5,576 bases of DNA from Micavibrio sp. UBA1850. Its GTDB lineage: Bacteria > Pseudomonadota > Alphaproteobacteria > Micavibrionales > Micavibrionaceae. Numbering within the stretch: position 1 is the first letter of the stretch; every line of letters begins with the position of its first letter. Made by a program: the position numbers and the translations under genes. The DNA is taken from NCBI GenBank assembly GCA_002338525.1, contig DDIM01000006.1, forward strand, positions 116,955 to 122,530, written 5' to 3'. Of this stretch, positions 1 through 5,576 are shown piece after piece. The notes under the pieces were generated by a model. It was not told the DNA's origin. It saw nothing but the letters and a program-made list of their open reading frames with translations, and did not search any database.

Positions 1-233
1 TCTAAATCATTATGTTTTCCGCCTGCGCGAACACATTTTTGTGCTGTTGTCGCACGTGTGTAGGGGCGCGTTTCCTTGCCTGTGAAAACGTCCTTGAACT
101 GGTTCATACCAGAGTTGGCAAACATCAATGTAGGGTCGTTATGGGGGACCAGTGATCCACTTTCTACGATTGAGTGGCCTTGTTTTTCAAAATAACCGAG
201 AAACTCGGAACGAATGTTTTGTACAGTTTTCAT
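1..233 (-). CDS. alaS: Alanine--tRNA ligase, N-terminal fragment (cut by window edge)
   Basis: This is the first 77 codons of alanyl-tRNA synthetase, the cytoplasmic class II enzyme that charges tRNA-Ala with alanine. The visible part is the start of the catalytic domain. Residues 29-36 read VPHNDPTL, residues 41-49 read SGMNQFKDV, and residues 66-77 read KCVRAGGKHNDL. These blocks match the E. coli AlaS N-terminus as I remember it almost position for position, including the class II motif 1 region. The ATG at 231-233 gives the usual short lead-in (MKTVQNIRSEFL). An AGAGAG purine run lies 5 bases upstream of it (239-244, read on the minus strand). The rest of the catalytic domain, the editing domain and the C-Ala domain lie outside the window. 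The gene follows the lytic transglycosylase in the same direction after 113 bases, so it probably has its own promoter. The identification is secure. Confidence 0.97.
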   Translation of the reverse strand, partial: MKTVQNIRSEFLGYFEKQGHSIVESGSLVPHNDPTLMFANSGMNQFKDVFTGKETRPYTRATTAQKCVRAGGKHNDL

Positions 234-266
234 ATTTACTCTCTAAAACGCTTTAAAATGAAAAGA

Positions 267-296
267 TATTAAGCAGAATCTAATCACGTTCCGCAA
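267..296 (-). promoter_or_regulatory. Candidate sigma-70-type promoter for alaS
   Basis: Read on the minus strand, TTGCGG (291-296) and TTAATA (267-272) are separated by 18 bases and lie about 33 bases upstream of the alaS ATG. This is a reasonable match to a housekeeping -35/-10 pair in the 113-base gap between the transglycosylase and alaS. The rest of the gap (234-346) holds no ORF and no clear leader structure or T-box. A GAATC (GANTC) site sits inside the spacer at 276-280. The call rests on pattern matching only. Confidence 0.35.
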
Positions 297-346
297 GGGC
301 TATCTACAAAATAACCATGATAATTTTATGTATGGTGCTTGATGTT

Positions 347-2305
347 TTAATCAAGAGCGCGATAGGGCGGCCAAACATCATGGATTATGGCTTCTAATGA
401 GGGGGCTTCTTGTCCAAATTGTAGGCGATAAATCCACAGGTTTGCCATAACATGTTCTATAAAGGCGCGTGTTTCGAATGAGGGCAGAAGTTCAATAAAT
501 AAAAGTGGGTCGTCATGGACGTCTATTTTAGATTTCCACTTTGCTAAATTACCCGGGCCTGCATTGTAAGCAATAAGCATTGAGAAGAGATCGTTGTTCA
601 CTTGAGTGCTTTGAAGAAGGCTTTGAACATACGACTCTCCAATATGAATATTCGTTCGTGGTGTTTTAAGCGTCCATTTTTTGTCGTCTTTAAGGTGCGG
701 GTCATCCATGATGTAGGCGGCTGTTGAGGGCATAATTTGCATCAAGCCAATTGCACCGCCATGACTAATGGCGTTGGCCTTAAATTTTGATTCTTGGCGT
801 ATAAGCCCATGAATGAGCGCCTTGTCGATAATATGCGATTTACGTAGCTCCCATTCTGGGATAACGGGATATAGGGCCGAATCATAAAAGCGACCATTAT
901 CCTGTTTATAGCTGTTTCCGAACTTAAACAGGAAGCGTGCCAATTTATAGTGATGAGCCATTGATAATAGCGCGTTTTTAAGCTGCGTGTCACCATCAGG
1001 GTCAATGGCTTCTAGCTCCATTGTCGCTAAGTTTGTCATGCCAAGCTGCGCAAGAATATAGGCGCGCCTGCCACGCTCATTTGCGAGCAAAGCCTGCTTA
1101 AGTTGATTGGTGAAGGGTGGAATTTGCCAGTCAAAGACCTCCTTAATGGCAAGGGCTTTGTTAGCGATTAAGCCGTAAAAGGTTCTGTGATGAACCGCGG
1201 CTTCAGTTAACCAATGTAGTGTCTCGTTCTTATTTTTAAGTTTTGAAAAGGCGCGCGCCGCCCAATAAGATGACGCGGATGCCATCCACGGATTGGTGTA
1301 CTGAGAGCGCGCAGCGGACACAAAATAAGATGATGACGCTTCGTATCGTTTTTCTGACCAGCTTATAATACCTGATATCCACGATGAAATGGGTATCTGT
1401 GCGCCAGACCGTTTTGATATGGGGGAGGCGATTGCATAGGCTTCGCCTAACTTACCCTCAATCATATAAGAAAAGGCAATCTGAATTTTTAAACTGTCGC
1501 GTTCATATTGTGACATTTGTTCTGTCACTTCAGTGTCATTAATCGTGTTTAGCGCCCCTGTGGGGTAGCCGTCTTTAATTTGTTGCTGTACGGATTTCTG
1601 AAGCGCTTGGTAGGCGCGTTCTTGGCCTTGGGTGCGCTTATATGAAACGGCACTGAACTCCAAGGCGCTATTATGACGCTCTAACGAGCCGTTCATATGG
1701 TTTGTTTCTCTTGGTTTTGGGAGTGTGTAGACTTGATCTTTAGGAACTTTACGTTCCGCAAGGCTGTATATGCGCGACGCGGAGGGGTGGTCACTGTAGC
1801 GTTGCAACCAGTTTGCAAGCTCGATAAAGCTTGCACTGTACTTCGGGTGCATGTAGCGATGCATATATATGTGCCCAAGCATAGTGTCGTCATGCAGGCG
1901 CGCAATATATTGGTCGGCTTTTTCAAACTCACCCTTGTGTTGGGCGTTGAAAATATTTTTATAAAGGCGAATGCTTTGTTTTAAATCCTTGTCACTATAG
2001 TGCGCGCCCTTGTCATGGGCTGTCGATATATTGGTGTGGCTGTTTGGTTTTTCGGGAATATAGAGAATTCTTTTTTTCTCTCTTAACGCAGGCTTATAGG
2101 AGGGGCGAGGCATATTTATGCCACTGCTCATTTGATCTTGCGATGCGTCATCGCGCCCATTTTGAATGATTATAGGTTTTACAGAAGGGACTAAAATATC
2201 GTTTTTGCTAGACGCTGCAAGGCTTTGAGGGGCGGCTATGAAAAGACCCGAAAATGCGGCTCCGACGAATAAGGTTAGCGGTAAAGAGGGCTTATAACAG
2301 GCCAA
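347..2305 (-). CDS. Soluble lytic murein transglycosylase (Slt70-like, exported)
   Basis: A 652-residue exported enzyme predicted to cleave the MurNAc-GlcNAc bond of peptidoglycan in the periplasm, giving 1,6-anhydro-muropeptides. Residues 1-30 look like a Sec signal peptide: Lys5, a hydrophobic core about 8-25, and a likely cut after SLA (28-30). Residues 31-105 are a Lys/Pro/Ser-rich, probably disordered segment. Residues about 106-470 form an alpha-helical superhelix like the Slt70 U-domain, with TPR-like pieces such as AASSYWAARAF near 345-353. The C-terminal GH23 domain (about 490-627) has the catalytic Glu505 in LIRQESKF, then GLMQIMPSTAA (520-530), AYNAGPGN (579-586) and ETRAFIEHV (611-619). 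Length and layout are normal for Slt70-like proteins. The start is TTG, chosen because AAGGA lies 6 bases upstream and no later start keeps the signal peptide. The first codons overlap the uracil-DNA glycosylase gene by 14 bases. The family is certain; the exact symbol (slt or another) is left open. Confidence 0.95.
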   Translation of the reverse strand: MACYKPSLPLTLFVGAAFSGLFIAAPQSLAASSKNDILVPSVKPIIIQNGRDDASQDQMSSGINMPRPSYKPALREKKRILYIPEKPNSHTNISTAHDKGAHYSDKDLKQSIRLYKNIFNAQHKGEFEKADQYIARLHDDTMLGHIYMHRYMHPKYSASFIELANWLQRYSDHPSASRIYSLAERKVPKDQVYTLPKPRETNHMNGSLERHNSALEFSAVSYKRTQGQERAYQALQKSVQQQIKDGYPTGALNTINDTEVTEQMSQYERDSLKIQIAFSYMIEGKLGEAYAIASPISKRSGAQIPISSWISGIISWSEKRYEASSSYFVSAARSQYTNPWMASASSYWAARAFSKLKNKNETLHWLTEAAVHHRTFYGLIANKALAIKEVFDWQIPPFTNQLKQALLANERGRRAYILAQLGMTNLATMELEAIDPDGDTQLKNALLSMAHHYKLARFLFKFGNSYKQDNGRFYDSALYPVIPEWELRKSHIIDKALIHGLIRQESKFKANAISHGGAIGLMQIMPSTAAYIMDDPHLKDDKKWTLKTPRTNIHIGESYVQSLLQSTQVNNDLFSMLIAYNAGPGNLAKWKSKIDVHDDPLLFIELLPSFETRAFIEHVMANLWIYRLQFGQEAPSLEAIIHDVWPPYRALD

Positions 2306-3191
2306 GATCTTTCCTTTTTTCCTGTATCATAATCATATCTTGCCAGACTGTTTTCTTTTCACCGGGGTTACGTAGTAAAAAGGCGGGGTGGAAAGTAGGC
2401 ATGGCAATGATTTTTTGATCAAGCTTAGGGAGCTCAGCGGTAACTGTTTCATAATTATGCCATTGGCCGCGCATCTTTTTGATGCCTTCTTTCGTATTTA
2501 ATATGCTTTTCATGGGTGTGTTTCCCACAAGCACGAGGATTTTAGGCTGGGCAAGTTGGATATGACGCTCAATAAAAGGTTGGGCTATGCGCATCTCATC
2601 AGGTGTAGGCGTGCGGTTACCGGGGGGGCGCCAATTTAAGATATTGCTAATATAAAGGCCGTTCTTAGCATCCTCAGCAGTACGGCTGAGCCCTATACGC
2701 GAAAAGACTACATCTAATAATTGCCCGCTAGCACCGACAAAAGGCTTTCCTTGTCTGTCTTCGTCCGCGCCAGGGGCCTCGCCAATGACCATAATGTCGG
2801 CGTCAGGGTTCCCATCGCAAAACACCATGTTCATGGCGGTCTTTTTCACGGCCAATCCCTCAAATGATTGTATGGTTGCGCGTAACTCTTCTAGGGTTTT
2901 TGCATCAGCGGCGCGCTGCTTTGCCTCGATCAATGCTTGCGCAGTACCCATCAAAGGCTCGGCGGCCATATCCTCGGCCGACACAGCCGGTTGTACTTGC
3001 GCAGGGGCTGGCGTTGCCGCCTGAGATTGTTGTTTTACATTATCAATGGTTACATTTGAAATAGGCGGCTTGCCAACGGCAGTCTTATCAACCGGGGATG
3101 TTGAAACGGCCTCATCTATGCCATTGTCCAAAAACCATTCTAATACGTCTTTTTCGACGCAATTTTTTATATTTAAACTATTGCTCGTCAT
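2292..3191 (-). CDS. Uracil-DNA glycosylase, family-4-like, without the Fe-S cysteines
   Basis: A 299-residue DNA repair enzyme expected to remove uracil from DNA and so start base-excision repair. The UDG-superfamily core (about 105-299) shows motif A GEAPGADEDRQGKPFVG (137-153), with GQLLD at 156-160. It continues with ISNILNWRPPGNRTP (181-195), the strand ILVLVGN (218-224), and motif B HPAFLLRNP (268-276) with a conserved Trp283. These are family 4 signatures. However, family 4 enzymes carry four Fe-S cysteines, and this protein has only Cys11 and Cys125. The position usually read as Lys-Cys before Arg-Pro-Pro-Gly-Asn-Arg is Asn-Trp here. The N-terminus has a short conserved-looking element (VLEWFLDNGIDEAV, 16-29), then an Ala/Pro/Gln-rich linker (about 51-80). 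The ATG at 3191 is the only start that keeps this element. A weak AAGAG lies 2 bases upstream. The general function is secure; the exact substrate range is not. Confidence 0.93.
   Translation of the reverse strand: MTSNSLNIKNCVEKDVLEWFLDNGIDEAVSTSPVDKTAVGKPPISNVTIDNVKQQSQAATPAPAQVQPAVSAEDMAAEPLMGTAQALIEAKQRAADAKTLEELRATIQSFEGLAVKKTAMNMVFCDGNPDADIMVIGEAPGADEDRQGKPFVGASGQLLDVVFSRIGLSRTAEDAKNGLYISNILNWRPPGNRTPTPDEMRIAQPFIERHIQLAQPKILVLVGNTPMKSILNTKEGIKKMRGQWHNYETVTAELPKLDQKIIAMPTFHPAFLLRNPGEKKTVWQDMIMIQEKRKDLGLL
2303..2316 (-). promoter_or_regulatory. Ribosome binding site and TTG start of the transglycosylase, inside the upstream gene
   Basis: On the minus strand, AAGGA (2312-2316) is followed by 6 bases and then TTG (2303-2305). 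All of it lies within the last codons of the uracil-DNA glycosylase gene, whose TAA is at 2292-2294. The spacing and the signal peptide encoded directly after it support TTG as the true start. The layout suggests translational coupling between the two genes. Confidence 0.7.
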
Positions 3192-3226
3192 ATCTCTTGC
3201 GCTTACACTATTAAATCTAAATATCG

Positions 3227-3255
3227 TTTATACCTATCAATGCCTTAAAAGACAA
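3227..3255 (-). promoter_or_regulatory. Candidate promoter for the uracil-DNA glycosylase/transglycosylase operon
   Basis: On the minus strand, TTGTCT (3250-3255) and TATAAA (3227-3232) are 17 bases apart. The -10 lies about 35 bases upstream of the glycosylase ATG. The intergenic gap is only 80 bases and must also carry signals for the divergent ETF-QO gene, for which I find only poor -35/-10 candidates. A 10-bp palindrome CAAACGTTTG (3253-3262) overlaps the -35. No LexA-type GTTC-N7-GTTC box is visible, so SOS control is not supported. Confidence 0.4.
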
Positions 3256-3271
3256 ACGTTTGGATAATATT

Positions 3272-4951
3272 ATGACAGACAATACTGAACAAAATAATAC
3301 GCAATCAAATATCTCAACACATGAGAGTGTTGAAATTCGCACAGACCGTGAAGCGATGGAGTATGATGTTGTAATCGTCGGAGGAGGTCCTGCGGGGCTG
3401 TCTTGCGCCATTCGTTTAAAGCAAATCAATGCAGACCTTAATGTTTGTGTACTGGAAAAAGGCTCGGAAGTTGGGGCGCATCTTCTGTCAGGCGCAGTCC
3501 TTGAAACAAGAGGTTTGGACGAGCTAATCCCTGATTGGAAAGAAAAAGGCGCACCGCTGAAAACAAAAGCAGGCAAAGACAAATTTATGTTCATGACCAA
3601 GAACAAGGCATACCGTCTTCCCACGCCTCCACAAATGAAAAATCATGGCAACTATATCATTAGTTTGGGCGAGCTTGGCCGTTGGTTGGCTGAACAAGCC
3701 GAGGGCATGGGCGTGGAAATTTTTGCAGGCTTTGCCGCATCGGAAGTACTTTATCATGAATATGACGCCGTCAAAGGTGTTGCAACAGGCGATATGGGAA
3801 TAGATAAAGAAGGTAATAAAACGGCTGCTTTTGAGCCGGGAGTTGAGCTTCACGCAAAACACACTGTGTTTGCAGAAGGCTGCCGTGGCTCTCTTACGAA
3901 AAAGCTTGAGGCACAATTTGATCTACGCGCCGATTCAGACCCACAAACATATGGACTAGGGGTTAAAGAGGTTTGGGAAATCCCTGCCGATAAACACCAA
4001 AAGGGTCTTATCGTTCATACATCCGGATGGCCAATGGATAGTAAAACCTACGGCGGATCATGGATGTATCACATGGCTGACAATCAGGTGTCTGTAGGGT
4101 TTGTCGTGGGGCTGGATTATCAAAATCCGTATTTGTCTCCTTTTGAAGAGATGCAAAGATTTAAAACCCACCCTGAAATGAAAAAATATTTAGACGGTGG
4201 AAAGCGTATTTCTTATGGCGCACGCGCCCTTGTTGAGGGAGGCTATCAGTCGCTTCCAAAGCTATCATTTCCAGGCGGCGTACTGGTCGGAGACAGCGCA
4301 GGATTTTTGAACGTCCCTAAAATCAAGGGAAATCATGCCGCAATAAAATCAGGCATGCTTGCAGCCGAGGGCGTTGCCGCGGCCATTGAAAATAACGAAG
4401 TTGAGGCGACAGAATACACAAGCCTGTTCGAAGACAGCTGGCTTCACAAAGAGCTTTATAAGGTTAGAAACATTAGACCAGGATTTCATAAAGGATTTTG
4501 GTTTGGCTTTTTCCATGCCGCGTTCCAAACACTTGGCGGGTGGATGCTACCCTATACATTAAAAAACCATGCCGATCATAAACAGCTTATGACCGCAGAT
4601 AAGGCAGAGGTGATTAACTATCCCAAACCAGACGGTGTTTTAACGTTTGATCGCCTTTCTTCAGTGTATCTATCAAATACAAATCATGCAGAAGACCAGC
4701 CCTCACATCTAAAACTAAAAGATAAGGCGGTACCTGTTGAGTATAATCTTGCAAAATATGCAGGCCCCTCACAACGTTACTGCCCAGCAGCCGTCTATGA
4801 ATTTGTTGACGTTGACAGCGATAACCCTAAGTTTGTTATAAATGCACAAAATTGTATTCACTGCAAAACGTGCGACATAAAAGACCCAACTCAGAATATC
4901 AATTGGACAGTACCACAAGGCGGTGGCGGTCCTAATTATACTGGTATGTAA
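3272..4951 (+). CDS. Electron transfer flavoprotein:ubiquinone oxidoreductase (ETF-QO)
   Basis: A 559-residue FAD and [4Fe-4S] enzyme bound to the inner membrane surface. It takes electrons from reduced ETF, fed by acyl-CoA and some amino-acid dehydrogenases, and passes them to ubiquinone. The sequence shows the FAD Rossmann motif VVIVGGGPAGLSCA (33-46), GAHLLSGAV (68-76), the second FAD motif GDSAGFLNVPKIKG (340-353), and a hydrophobic aromatic stretch (about 409-427) that may contribute to membrane contact. The C-terminal ferredoxin-like domain has Cys504 in RYCPA, and Cys528, Cys531 and Cys534 in NCIHCKTC, which are the four cluster ligands. It ends in GGGGPNY. Length and motif order are normal. 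I chose ATG 3272 over the in-frame TTG at 3260 because GGA lies 7 bases upstream of the ATG and the TTG has no good ribosome site. The first about 25 residues are Asn/Gln/Thr-rich and poorly conserved. No etfAB genes lie nearby. The lipoprotein gene follows after 13 bases. Confidence 0.97.
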   Translation: MTDNTEQNNTQSNISTHESVEIRTDREAMEYDVVIVGGGPAGLSCAIRLKQINADLNVCVLEKGSEVGAHLLSGAVLETRGLDELIPDWKEKGAPLKTKAGKDKFMFMTKNKAYRLPTPPQMKNHGNYIISLGELGRWLAEQAEGMGVEIFAGFAASEVLYHEYDAVKGVATGDMGIDKEGNKTAAFEPGVELHAKHTVFAEGCRGSLTKKLEAQFDLRADSDPQTYGLGVKEVWEIPADKHQKGLIVHTSGWPMDSKTYGGSWMYHMADNQVSVGFVVGLDYQNPYLSPFEEMQRFKTHPEMKKYLDGGKRISYGARALVEGGYQSLPKLSFPGGVLVGDSAGFLNVPKIKGNHAAIKSGMLAAEGVAAAIENNEVEATEYTSLFEDSWLHKELYKVRNIRPGFHKGFWFGFFHAAFQTLGGWMLPYTLKNHADHKQLMTADKAEVINYPKPDGVLTFDRLSSVYLSNTNHAEDQPSHLKLKDKAVPVEYNLAKYAGPSQRYCPAAVYEFVDVDSDNPKFVINAQNCIHCKTCDIKDPTQNINWTVPQGGGGPNYTGM

Positions 4952-4964
4952 TCAAGGATTTTAA

Positions 4965-5576
4965 ATGAAAAAAATTGTACAAGCGCTTTTAATCACGACA
5001 AGCTGTGTAGCCTTATCGGGATGCTTTGAACCTGAAGGCTCAAAAGACAGGTCTAAAACCGAGGCGGAAGCGCAATATTTAAAATATATTGAAAAATTAG
5101 AGCAACAGCCTCTGAACGTTAAAACAGTGTCTGGGGGGTATCTTGTCTCGCAACACGCACAACTGGTCAATGATTGGGAAACGGCAAGTAAGTACCTAAA
5201 TCAAGTGATACAAGAAAGCCGGTTCATGTCTCCTGGCGAGCGTGAAAGCTTAGAAAAGAAGGCGATGATCCTAAGCTTAGGATCAGGAGAGATCAAAAGC
5301 GCTGAATATTATGCAAAAAAGCTAAGCGGAGACGATGAAAGCCCGCTTTCATTACTGGTGCTTGCCATACCTCATATTAAATCAGAAGATTATAAAGCGG
5401 CTCGCGAAATTATTGCGCGCATGCCAGAAGACGGCATGTCAAACCTCATTCGCCCTATAATTTTAAACTGGATGGATGTGGCGCAAAATAAACCTTTAAA
5501 TATAGAGGGCAATGAAAACGAGCAGGAACATTATCATCTTATTCTTGCCGCTGATGTCATAAACGATACTGAAGCG
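4965..5576 (+). CDS. Lipoprotein with TPR-like helices, partial (runs off right edge)
   Basis: The first 204 residues of a protein whose C-terminus is outside the window. It opens with a lipoprotein signal peptide: Lys2-Lys3, a short hydrophobic stretch, and a lipobox LSGC with Cys20 as the lipidated residue. Phe21 at +2 gives no inner-membrane retention signal by the E. coli rule, so an outer-membrane location is likely. Residues 21-50 are charged. From about 57 the chain looks all-helical, with TPR-like pairs: GYLVSQHAQLVNDWETASKYL (58-78 region, Trp71/Ala74), SAEYYAKKL (112-120) and DYKAAREII (142-150). The ATG has AAGGA 6 bases upstream (4954-4958) and lies 13 bases after the ETF-QO stop, so the two are very probably one operon. 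From memory, a TPR protein with a similar 'GSYLAGRHA' start sits after ETF-QO in other alphaproteobacteria. Its function is unknown to me; a scaffold or binding role would be inference. Confidence 0.88.
   Translation, partial: MKKIVQALLITTSCVALSGCFEPEGSKDRSKTEAEAQYLKYIEKLEQQPLNVKTVSGGYLVSQHAQLVNDWETASKYLNQVIQESRFMSPGERESLEKKAMILSLGSGEIKSAEYYAKKLSGDDESPLSLLVLAIPHIKSEDYKAAREIIARMPEDGMSNLIRPIILNWMDVAQNKPLNIEGNENEQEHYHLILAADVINDTEA
5266..5285. repeat. Perfect 20-bp palindrome inside the lipoprotein gene
   Basis: TGATCCTAAGCTTAGGATCA equals its own reverse complement over all 20 bases, with no spacer, centred on AAGCTT. It carries two GATC sites and spans codons 101-107 of the lipoprotein (residues MILSLGS). 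With no loop it would make a poor RNA hairpin, so if it has a role a DNA dyad is likelier. It may be chance. Confidence 0.9.

Noticed and set aside
276..294. Possible LexA box near alaS (AATC-N7-GTTC at the alphaproteobacterial spacing)
   Set aside because: Only one half matches GTTC. The other half has two mismatches in four bases, and alaS is not an expected SOS gene.
307..335. Possible intrinsic terminator after the transglycosylase: on the minus strand CCAT...ATGG with inner ATA/TAT pairs, then TTATTTTG
   Set aside because: The stem is short, AT-rich and broken by unpaired bases, and the T run is interrupted. It is too weak to list as a terminator.
1250..1259. GGCGCGCGCC palindrome in the transglycosylase gene
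   Set aside because: A 10-bp GC-alternating palindrome in coding DNA is expected by chance, and GCGC words are common across this window.
742..1984. Other open frames over the transglycosylase gene, on both strands (742-1005, 1693-1932, 1697-1984)
   Set aside because: They are short and hydrophilic or cysteine-rich with no motif, and lie wholly inside a gene with clear family motifs. They are shadow frames.
3260..3271. Upstream TTG start for ETF-QO, adding four residues
   Set aside because: It has no good ribosome site, whereas ATG 3272 has GGA 7 bases upstream. The extra residues (MDNI) add no recognisable motif.
2785..3916. Open frames over the glycosylase and ETF-QO genes in other frames (2785-3024, 2864-3064, 3046-3267, 3217-3624, 3524-3916)
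   Set aside because: They overlap well-supported genes and their translations show no domain or plausible start context.
1..5576. CRISPR, toxin-antitoxin, phage, insertion sequence, defence system, tRNA or riboswitch
   Set aside because: No direct-repeat arrays, terminal inverted repeats, transposase motifs, tRNA-like folds or leader structures were seen. All space is taken by housekeeping genes and short gaps.

Overview
The window looks like an ordinary chromosomal housekeeping stretch of an alphaproteobacterium with low to moderate G+C. The assignment rests on an electron-transfer-flavoprotein:ubiquinone oxidoreductase (ETF-QO), on a family-4-like uracil-DNA glycosylase of a form I associate with alphaproteobacteria (N-terminal Leu/Trp-Asp-Glu segment, no Fe-S cysteines), and on their side-by-side arrangement with a soluble lytic transglycosylase. 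From memory, this arrangement recurs in that class. The genus cannot be read from the sequence. ETF-QO points to an aerobically respiring organism that oxidises fatty acids or amino acids. The transglycosylase and the lipoprotein point to a Gram-negative envelope.

Layout. Bases 1-233 (minus strand) are the 5' end of alaS, cut by the window edge. Bases 234-346 are a non-coding gap with a candidate alaS promoter. Bases 347-2305 (minus) encode an exported Slt70-type lytic transglycosylase that starts at TTG. It overlaps by 14 bases the end of the uracil-DNA glycosylase gene at 2292-3191 (minus), so the two are probably co-transcribed and translationally coupled. Bases 3192-3271 form a short divergent promoter region. 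Bases 3272-4951 (plus) encode a complete ETF-QO. Thirteen bases later, at 4965, a lipoprotein with TPR-like helices begins and runs off the right end.

How the genes work together. The plus-strand pair couples an inner-membrane respiratory dehydrogenase, which passes electrons from ETF to ubiquinone, with a lipoprotein of unknown role. The minus-strand pair couples DNA base-excision repair with peptidoglycan turnover. I see no functional reason for that pairing beyond conserved gene order. alaS has its own gap and probably its own promoter. There is no sign of mobile elements, CRISPR, phage, tRNA or rRNA, and no gene-free stretch longer than about 115 bases.

I found no convincing new multi-gene system. 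The items most worth a second look are the Fe-S-less uracil-DNA glycosylase, the uncharacterised lipoprotein tied to ETF-QO, and a perfect 20-bp palindrome inside the lipoprotein gene.
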